From Liminaster sp045576355 (GTDB lineage: Bacteria > Bacteroidota > Bacteroidia > Bacteroidales > UBA3663): a DNA stretch of 64,000 nt. Below the pieces are notes generated by a model. That model worked only from the letters and a program-made list of their open reading frames with translations. It did not search any database and was not told the origin of the DNA. Below are positions 58,435 through 64,000 of this stretch, piece after piece (position 1 is the first letter of the stretch; the number at the start of each line of letters is the position of its first letter). The position numbers and the translations under genes were made by a program. The stretch lies in assembly GCA_045576355.1 (NCBI GenBank), contig JAZNGG010000038.1, positions 1 through 64,000 on the forward strand, written 5' to 3'.

Positions 58435-59310
58435 ATGATACAGTCTATGACAGGTTTTGGCAAGGCAGTTGCTGAAATCGCTCACAAAAAGGTTACCGTA
58501 GAAATCAAGTCGCTCAACTCTAAACAACTTGATTTATCTATGCGTATAGCTCCCCTCTATAGAGATAGGGAGATGGATTTTCGAGCACTCGTAACAGGTG
58601 CATTGATGAGAGGTAAGGTAGAATTTTCCTTGACAGTTGAGGAGATTTCTAATCAAGAAACTCCTAAGTTGGACCCAGATGTGATAGCAGACTATTTTAA
58701 CCAGTTACAAGAAGTAGCTTCCAGAGTTGGTATTAACTCTTTGCCTCCTTATATTTTACCCGCTTTGCTTCGTCTCCCAGAGTCTGTGCATATGGTTGCC
58801 CCGGTAGTTGAGGAGGAGGAGTTGGATAGGGTATGTGACGTTGTTAACGAAGCATTGAATAATCTTTTGTCTTTCCGCAAACAGGAAGGAGAGATGCTTT
58901 ATCGCGTTTTTGAAAACAAAGTTAATAACATCTCTTCTTTGTTGGCGAGCGTTGAACCTTTTGAAAAGGATCGCATCACATTGATTCGTCAGCGTATTTT
59001 GGATCAATTAAAAGATTTACCGGTTTCCTATGATGCTAATCGTTTAGAGCAAGAACTGATATATTATATTGAAAAGTTAGATGTTAATGAGGAGAAGCAC
59101 CGATTAGCTAACCATTTGCAATACTTTATTGAGACGATGAACTCAGAAATTCCTGGCCAAGGAAAGAAGTTAGGGTTTATTGCGCAAGAGATGGGGCGAG
59201 AAATAAATACTCTTGGATCAAAATCTAATCATGTTCAGATGCAGCACATCGTTGTCCAAATGAAGGACGAATTGGAGCAAATCAAAGAACAAGTGTTAAA
59301 TGTTTTGTAA
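58435..59310 (+). CDS. YicC-like endoribonuclease family protein
   Basis: A 291-residue protein of the YicC family, read from ATG 58435 (MIQSMTGFGKAVAEIAHKKV). The frame is open from 58306, but the promoter boxes lie inside that part. Family marks are the start MTGFGKA, VEIKSLNSKQLDLSMRIAPL, and the C-terminal NTLGSKSNHVQMQHIVVQMK. E. coli YicC is linked to RNA cleavage. Here it precedes gmk by 12 bases and nadD, the usual Bacteroidales order. Confidence 0.93.
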   Translation: MIQSMTGFGKAVAEIAHKKVTVEIKSLNSKQLDLSMRIAPLYRDREMDFRALVTGALMRGKVEFSLTVEEISNQETPKLDPDVIADYFNQLQEVASRVGINSLPPYILPALLRLPESVHMVAPVVEEEELDRVCDVVNEALNNLLSFRKQEGEMLYRVFENKVNNISSLLASVEPFEKDRITLIRQRILDQLKDLPVSYDANRLEQELIYYIEKLDVNEEKHRLANHLQYFIETMNSEIPGQGKKLGFIAQEMGREINTLGSKSNHVQMQHIVVQMKDELEQIKEQVLNVL

Positions 59311-59322
59311 AAGACTCGATTT

Positions 59323-59892
59323 ATGTCTTTAGGAAAATTGATTATATTCAGTGCTCCATCTGGGAGTGGAAAGTCGACTTTGATAAATGATTTATTAGGT
59401 CGTGGATTAAACTTATCGTTCAGTATTTCGTGCACGAGTCGTCAGCCTCGAGGAGAAGAGCAGCATGGTAAAGAGTATTATTTCCTTTCTCCGGAAGAAT
59501 TTCGCCTTCGGATTGCTCAAAATGAGTTTTTAGAGTATGAAGAGGTTTATCAGGATAAATTCTATGGCACACTTAAGAGTGAAGTGGATCGTCTCATCTC
59601 TGAAGGTAAAAATGTCATCTTTGACGTGGACGTAAAGGGAGGGGTAAATATCAAGCAATTTTATGGTGATAGAGCGTTGAGTTTATTTATCCAGCCTCCT
59701 AGCCTTGATGCTTTACGTTCTCGCCTTCTTGGGCGAGGCACTGATGCCTTGGATGTGATCGAAAAACGTTTAGAGCGAGCTTCTTTTGAGTTATCTTTTG
59801 CCGGGCAATTTGATCGTGTCATTGTCAACGATGATTTAGAAAAAGCTAAGTCGGCGGTGTATGAAGCGGTGGATTCTTTTTTATCAGAGTAA
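59323..59892 (+). CDS. gmk: guanylate kinase
   Basis: Phosphorylates GMP to GDP. The 189-residue protein has the P-loop SAPSGSGKSTLINDLL, the GMP-binding SCTSRQPRGEEQHGKEYYFL, EVYQDKFYGTLKSEVDRLIS and FDVDVKGG. Length is slightly short but usual. Its stop TAA overlaps the nadD ATG by one base (TAATG). Confidence 0.97.
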   Translation: MSLGKLIIFSAPSGSGKSTLINDLLGRGLNLSFSISCTSRQPRGEEQHGKEYYFLSPEEFRLRIAQNEFLEYEEVYQDKFYGTLKSEVDRLISEGKNVIFDVDVKGGVNIKQFYGDRALSLFIQPPSLDALRSRLLGRGTDALDVIEKRLERASFELSFAGQFDRVIVNDDLEKAKSAVYEAVDSFLSE

Positions 59893-60464
59893 TGCGGATC
59901 GGGATATATGGGGGATCATTTAACCCTGTGCACAATGGGCATATAGCTTTAGCTCAATTTATTTTAGCCCAAGATGTTGTTGATGAGATTTGGATGCTTC
60001 CATCTCCGCGAAATCCTCTTAAGTCTGAGAGTGAATTAGCAGACGATTTCCATCGTCGCCGAATGTTAGAAATCGCTTTGAAAAGCATCCGAGGAGTGGA
60101 GGTGTGTTTGATAGAAGATAAATTGCCTCGCCCATCCTATACGATCCGAACTTTGGAGGCTCTCTCAGTAGCCTATCCGGAACATACTTTTTATTTAATA
60201 ATTGGTGCGGATAATTGGGCAGTTTTTCCACGTTGGTATGAATGGGAACAGATATTGGAAAAATACCAAATTTTAGTCTATCCGCGTCCGGGTTATGAGG
60301 CGACTGTTATAGCTTCTCACCCTCATGTTTTGTTATTGGATGCCCCTCTCCATGAGTGTTCGTCCACGGAGGTTAGGAGTTGTATTAAAAATGGTGGAAG
60401 TTATAGAGATAAGATTCCGACAAAAGTTGCCGAATATATAGAGAGAAATGATTTATATCATTAA
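59892..60464 (+). CDS. nadD: nicotinate-nucleotide adenylyltransferase
   Basis: Joins AMP to nicotinate mononucleotide in NAD synthesis. The 190-residue protein opens RIGIYGGSFNPVHNGHIALA (the GxFxPxHxGH nucleotidyltransferase motif) and carries LIIGADNW and, near the end, ECSSTEVRSCI. It is translationally coupled to gmk. Confidence 0.96.
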   Translation: MRIGIYGGSFNPVHNGHIALAQFILAQDVVDEIWMLPSPRNPLKSESELADDFHRRRMLEIALKSIRGVEVCLIEDKLPRPSYTIRTLEALSVAYPEHTFYLIIGADNWAVFPRWYEWEQILEKYQILVYPRPGYEATVIASHPHVLLLDAPLHECSSTEVRSCIKNGGSYRDKIPTKVAEYIERNDLYH

Positions 60465-60495
60465 TAACTAAACTTTTAAGAGAGTATAAATAATA

Positions 60496-61020
60496 ATGAA
60501 TACTTTACAAAAGCCTATCTATGCACCAGTTGTAATAGATTTTTTGACAGCAGTAACAGAGTATTGTATTTTTTTAGAGAAGTCTGCCCCTTGCGCGAAT
60601 AAAGAGTTTTTAGAGCGTATGACAAGGCTACTTCCCTTGATATATGTTAAGGCTTCTTTACTTCCTATTATTGAGTTCGAAGGTGATGAAGATTTGGCAG
60701 AGCTGGTAACAGAAGATGATTATAATTCTGTTCGTCATTATGTTTGGCAAATTTTAGGAGGAGATGATGATTACATGGAGGTGTTTACACCGGATATGCA
60801 TTTTAGTGAGCAACCTATTGTAGCAAGTATCTCTGAAAACCTTGCGGATATCTATCAAGATCTTAAAAATTTTGCAGCAGCGTTTGCTGATGGTAATGAG
60901 ATAAATATGAATAATGCGATTGTTCGCGTACATGAAAATTTTACAACATATTGGGGACAGAAATTGGTCAATGTTATGCGACCATTACATAACCTACTTT
61001 ATGACGCTTCTGAAAGTTAG
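60496..61020 (+). CDS. DUF5063 domain-containing protein
   Basis: A 174-residue soluble, all-helical protein (VVIDFLTAVTEYCIFLEKSA, ERMTRLLPLIYVKASLLPII, VRHYVWQILGGDDDYMEVF) I assign to DUF5063, of unknown function. It follows nadD by 31 bases and is probably in the yicC-gmk-nadD unit. No catalytic motif is obvious. Confidence 0.8.
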   Translation: MNTLQKPIYAPVVIDFLTAVTEYCIFLEKSAPCANKEFLERMTRLLPLIYVKASLLPIIEFEGDEDLAELVTEDDYNSVRHYVWQILGGDDDYMEVFTPDMHFSEQPIVASISENLADIYQDLKNFAAAFADGNEINMNNAIVRVHENFTTYWGQKLVNVMRPLHNLLYDASES

Positions 61021-61166
61021 ATTTCAGTTTTTTGTGTTAACGGACTTCCTTTGGGGATCAAAGAAGATAAGAGATTTGAGCTTAAAATATTAAGATAGTA
61101 AGCAGATGTGAGCATATTAACATATTGATTTATAGAAAGTAAATAAAAACGAAATTAATTAATTCT

Positions 61167-61763
61167 GTGTATTTAAAAACTATATCTAAAGAGGTTTTAG
61201 AATCTTTGCCCCTTGTCAGTTATGATGGCAATATTGTTGTCATCAATACAATGGAGGAGGCACAAACAGCAGTAGATACTTTGCGAAAAGCGGGGACTGT
61301 TATTGGCTTCGATACCGAAACACGTCCTTCTTTTCAGCGAGGTATAACATATAAAGTGGCTTTAGTACAACTTTCTACTAATCGGACTTGTTATCTTTTT
61401 CGCCTTTCTAAGATGAAAGGATTGGGCCCACTAAAATCATTGTTTGAGGATCCAACCATCATCAAAGTGGGACTTTCTACTCATGATGATTTTGCAAACC
61501 TTCGTAAGTGGGAATATTTTGAACAGCAAGGAGTGATAGAAATACAGTCATTTGTCTCTAAGTTTGGCATTGAAGATAAGAGTCTAGCTAAAGTATATGC
61601 TATCCTTTTTGGAAAGAAAATTTCCAAACGCCAGCGATTGACCAATTGGGAAAATGCTGAATTGACAGATAAACAGATGGCTTATGCTGCACTCGATGCT
61701 GTGGCATGTGTAGAGATATATAACGAACTCTTAATGCAAGGAGGAGCGAAGATTTTAGGATAA
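61167..61763 (+). CDS. 3'-5' exonuclease, DEDDy family (RNase D-like domain)
   Basis: A 198-residue single-domain exonuclease. The DxE motif is GFDTETRPSF, the second acidic residue lies in GLSTHDDFANL, and the third motif YAALDAVACVEIY has the Y-x3-D of the DEDDy class. No HRDC or polymerase domain is attached, unlike RNase D or DNA polymerase I. The start is taken as GTG 61167 because no upstream ATG is in frame. Whether it acts on DNA or RNA is unknown. It precedes a small membrane protein by 11 bases. Confidence 0.88.
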   Translation: MYLKTISKEVLESLPLVSYDGNIVVINTMEEAQTAVDTLRKAGTVIGFDTETRPSFQRGITYKVALVQLSTNRTCYLFRLSKMKGLGPLKSLFEDPTIIKVGLSTHDDFANLRKWEYFEQQGVIEIQSFVSKFGIEDKSLAKVYAILFGKKISKRQRLTNWENAELTDKQMAYAALDAVACVEIYNELLMQGGAKILG

Positions 61764-61774
61764 ATTATTTTATT

Positions 61775-61975
61775 ATGAAAAGACATATAATTGTTCCCGG
61801 ATTCCTTTTTATTTATGCTCTTGTCATGGCCTACATCGGTTGGGAGCAATGGGTAGAGGTGGAAGGTGGAACGTTGGAGTACGTTCTTTTTAATGTTGCA
61901 GAGTTGGTTATCATTATTATTCTCTACTTTTTGTTGCAACGCAAAGAGAAACTGAGAAATAAAAGAAAATTATAA
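61775..61975 (+). CDS. small membrane protein, 66 residues
   Basis: Two hydrophobic segments (IIVPGFLFIYALVMAYIGWE and LEYVLFNVAELVIIIILYFL) and a basic tail (QRKEKLRNKRKL). It lies 11 bases after the exonuclease and 9 before the next gene, a tight three-gene unit. It has no recognised family; an inner-membrane location is likely. Confidence 0.75.
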   Translation: MKRHIIVPGFLFIYALVMAYIGWEQWVEVEGGTLEYVLFNVAELVIIIILYFLLQRKEKLRNKRKL

Positions 61976-61984
61976 TAATACCTT

Positions 61985-62881
61985 ATGTTTAAGAAACTTG
62001 TTGTAATAGAACCCATCAATTTGATTCCTTCGGCAGAAAAGTCTCTTTCAGATAGAGCTAATGAGGTAATCATGTACACTGACATTCCCTCCGATGCAGA
62101 TGAGATTGTCAGACGTATTGGCGATGCCGATGCTGTCCTTTTGAGTTATACTTCAACACTTACTTCGGACATTCTTGCTCGTTGTCCACAAGTGAAATAC
62201 ATCGGCATGTGTTGTTCGCTCTATTCTCCTGAGAGTGCTAATGTCGATATTCATTTTGCGGAGCATCATGGTATAACCGTGACCGGTATTCGTGACTATG
62301 GAGATGAGGGTGTTGTTGAGTATGTAATTAGCGAATTAGTTCGCATTCTTCATGGTTTTGAGCAGCCGGCATGGGAAGGTACTCCTCGCGAGATTACCAA
62401 CTTGAAAGTAGGTATTGTCGGGTTAGGAAAATCAGGAGGAATGATAGCCGATGCTCTTCATTTCTTTGGAGCACAGATCTCTTATTATGCTCGTAGTGAG
62501 AAGAGTGCAGCCTTGGCTAAAGGCTATCAGTTCATGCCGCTGAATTCATTGTTGGAGTGGAGCGATGTCGTTTGCTGTTGCCTAAATAAAAACACTGTTT
62601 TGCTGCATGCAGAGCAATTTAAATCTTTAGGTAATCATAAGATATTGTTTAATACAGGACTCTCTCCGGCTTGGGATGAAGATTCGTTATTGGAGTGGTT
62701 AAAAGGGGACAATCTATGCCTTTGTGATACCGAGGGTGCTTTAGGAGGAAGTCATTTAACCCATCATCCACATGTGCGTTGTATGGGTGTCTCTACCGGT
62801 CGTACTTCCCAGGCTTTTGTTCGACTGAGTGAGAAAGTGTTGGCCAATATTGACCGATATCTTGCGTCTGTGGTTGGTTAA
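61985..62881 (+). CDS. 2-hydroxyacid dehydrogenase-like NAD-binding protein, atypical active site
   Basis: A 298-residue protein of the D-2-hydroxyacid dehydrogenase fold: an N-terminal substrate half, then GIVGLGKSGGMIADALHFFG (Rossmann GxGxxG) near residues 140-160 and the second half with LLEWSDVVCCCLNKNTVLL. The usual catalytic Arg motif (NxxRGxxVD) is replaced by NTGLSPAWDEDSLLEW, and the late region is GGSHLTHHPHV. So catalysis may be altered, or the substrate differs. It ends the small unit, followed by a shared terminator. Confidence 0.8.
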   Translation: MFKKLVVIEPINLIPSAEKSLSDRANEVIMYTDIPSDADEIVRRIGDADAVLLSYTSTLTSDILARCPQVKYIGMCCSLYSPESANVDIHFAEHHGITVTGIRDYGDEGVVEYVISELVRILHGFEQPAWEGTPREITNLKVGIVGLGKSGGMIADALHFFGAQISYYARSEKSAALAKGYQFMPLNSLLEWSDVVCCCLNKNTVLLHAEQFKSLGNHKILFNTGLSPAWDEDSLLEWLKGDNLCLCDTEGALGGSHLTHHPHVRCMGVSTGRTSQAFVRLSEKVLANIDRYLASVVG

Positions 62882-63171
62882 TAAAGAGTATGTCTCTAGT
62901 CGATAAACGTAACGAACAACCTTTTTTCATCATAAATTAGTATTTTCTCCTATCTGTTTTGGATATTTTCTTTTAGAATATATATCGCGACAATAGTTTT
63001 AAGAAGCAAGTTAGGAAATGTATTTTGGTTATCAATATTGATGATTTTTCTGTTTAAATTGTTATTTGCAATGTTAAGATTTTTACATTTTTATGTTTTT
63101 CTGAGAGTCTCTGTTTCACTTTTATTCTCTTAGTATAGTAATTATCATATTGCTCTCAACAATTTGGTGTA
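62882..63171. other. AT-rich non-coding gap
   Basis: Between the dehydrogenase-like gene and rhaD. No frame, promoter box or repeat stands out before the hairpin at 63172. Confidence 0.5.
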
Positions 63172-63220
63172 ATACAATTTCTCCCGAAACACATTGCTGG
63201 TGTTTCGGGAGAAATTGTAT
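63172..63220. terminator. bidirectional terminator between convergent genes
   Basis: A perfect 21-bp stem: 63172-63192 with 63200-63220, loop of 7 bases, containing CTCCCGAAACAC and its complement. It lies between the plus-strand dehydrogenase-like gene and minus-strand rhaD. Confidence 0.8.
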
Positions 63221-63287
63221 ATGGTACGATTATATGAAAGATTTAGATAGCTCTCTCTGTTATCGTCTTAAATTGTCATAATGATTA

Positions 63288-64000
63288 TCAGCATGGTCTC
63301 TTTTTAGGGAGATTAAAGACGTCTTGAACCTCTTTCATCGCAGCATCTGTCATGCCGTCCGGTTCGCTACCCATGTTGCGAGCACACATATATATGTTTG
63401 CAGCTTTGTTGAGCACGTCAATCTGATCAAAAGCATCCATAACGTCTTGACCTACTGCACACACACCATGTTTCTCCCAAAGGACAACATCAAAATCCTT
63501 GATTTGCTCCATAGTTGCATCTGCCAATGTGACAGAGCCGGGCAATTGGTAGGGAACAATGCCAATGCCAAGAGGAGCAAAAGCGAGTGTTTCCGGAATC
63601 ATGGACCAAAGTACACGAGTCATTTCTCCGGGACGGAGGAAACGACTGATATGACTCATGGCTACTAATTCGATGGGGTGGGTGTGTACTGTTGCTTTAT
63701 AACATGATCCTGTTTCTAAAAGATAGGCATGCATGGAGAGGTGAGAGGGAAGCTCTGAAGTGGGCATCACTACTTCGTCAGCGATGATTTCATAGCTGGC
63801 GCAGTCATCACAGATACGGATAATTGACCCATTTGCCATCGGTTTTTTGGCAAGATCTCTCATCCGTTTGCCTGTACCTTTGCAATAGAAAAAGCACCCT
63901 TTAAGACAAGGAAGAGTTACTCCAATCTGGAAGATAGGAGAGATGGCAGGCATGCTACGCATCTCGTCACCAGCAAATTCTGTAATGTTGATAGTGATGT
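63288..64000 (-). CDS. rhaD: rhamnulose-1-phosphate aldolase (partial, cut by window end)
   Basis: Splits L-rhamnulose 1-phosphate into dihydroxyacetone phosphate and lactaldehyde. The frame is open to 64000, so the 5' end is outside; the visible part is about 237 residues and reads (from the edge) ITINITEFAGDEMRSMPAIS before the conserved part. Marks of the class II aldolase family are GKRMRDLAKKP, CDDCASYEIIADEVVMPTSE, LPSHLSMHAYLLETGSCYKA, and HTHPIELVAMSHI with zinc-binding His, then VVLWEKHGVCAVGQD. A rhaB and rhaA gene would be expected beyond the edge. It fits rhamnose released by the GH106 enzyme at 0.5-3 kb. Confidence 0.93.
   Translation of the reverse strand, partial: ITINITEFAGDEMRSMPAISPIFQIGVTLPCLKGCFFYCKGTGKRMRDLAKKPMANGSIIRICDDCASYEIIADEVVMPTSELPSHLSMHAYLLETGSCYKATVHTHPIELVAMSHISRFLRPGEMTRVLWSMIPETLAFAPLGIGIVPYQLPGSVTLADATMEQIKDFDVVLWEKHGVCAVGQDVMDAFDQIDVLNKAANIYMCARNMGSEPDGMTDAAMKEVQDVFNLPKKRPC

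Noticed and set aside
1..64000. tRNA or rRNA genes
   Set aside because: I looked for GGTTCGAATCC-type T-arms with acceptor pairing and for rRNA-like conserved stretches and found none; a covariance search would settle it.

Overview
The window is chromosomal DNA from an AT-rich member of the Bacteroidales. The evidence is the gene content: a 2521-residue SprA/Sov translocon, PorQ, an exbB-exbD-exbD cluster, DUF4254, DUF4290 and DUF5063 proteins, a HU-LysM membrane protein, and a Rho with a long inserted region. Many starts also follow the Bacteroidetes -7 box TAnnTTTG. A type IX secretion system (T9SS) argues against Bacteroides itself and for a T9SS-bearing relative such as Prevotella, Paraprevotella, Coprobacter, Tannerella or Dysgonomonas. 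The genus cannot be fixed from this window. I saw no prophage, intact insertion sequence, CRISPR array, rRNA or tRNA.

Layout. 0-6 kb (minus): a GH106-type rhamnosidase, a GH105 unsaturated rhamnogalacturonyl hydrolase and a sugar nucleotidyltransferase. 6-12.3 kb: an ECF sigma factor, then minus-strand genes for an unrecognised 687-residue protein with thymidine kinase, and for DUF4254, a family 9 glycosyltransferase and a LytTR response regulator. 12.4-19 kb: topoisomerase III, a MATE exporter, a nucleotidyltransferase-fold protein and an HI0933-type flavoprotein. 19-24.3 kb (minus): the ExbB/ExbD motor genes, TatD, a conserved unknown and a polyprenyl synthase. 24.5-35.5 kb: a secreted four-repeat protein with a T9SS-like tail, a small peptide gene and sprA. 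35.6-43.7 kb (plus): HU, HU-TM-LysM, DUF1599, a BT_3928-type membrane protein, tpiA, a SPOR protein, folE, folK-like, a PL1 pectate lyase with a T9SS-like tail and a small basic protein. 44-50 kb: tonB (minus), porQ, cmk, ispH, pfkA, a gene remnant and a Csx15-like small protein. 50-58.3 kb (minus): recQ, an ABC-F protein, rho, DUF4290 and tsaB. 58.4-63 kb (plus): yicC, gmk, nadD, DUF5063, a DEDD exonuclease, a small membrane protein and a 2-hydroxyacid dehydrogenase-like gene. The right edge cuts rhaD (minus).

Two themes link the genes. Pectin/rhamnogalacturonan use joins PL1, GH105, GH106 and RhaD, with TonB/ExbBD powering outer-membrane uptake. Type IX secretion joins SprA and PorQ with two likely cargoes, the pectate lyase and the four-repeat protein.

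The strongest unexplained signals are non-coding. A CGCGATG heptamer recurs at exactly 22-bp intervals in two related intergenic copies (148-198 and 49061-49133). A different core, AGCGTGCTG, recurs at the same pitch at 14828-14858. Other leads are the Csx15-like orphan gene whose start overlaps the stop of a gene remnant, a 116-nt foldable element at 43869-43984, and a 21-bp motif shared by two convergent gene junctions. All calls were made by eye with no database search. Starts were moved where a promoter box or signal peptide argued for it, and this is stated in each entry.
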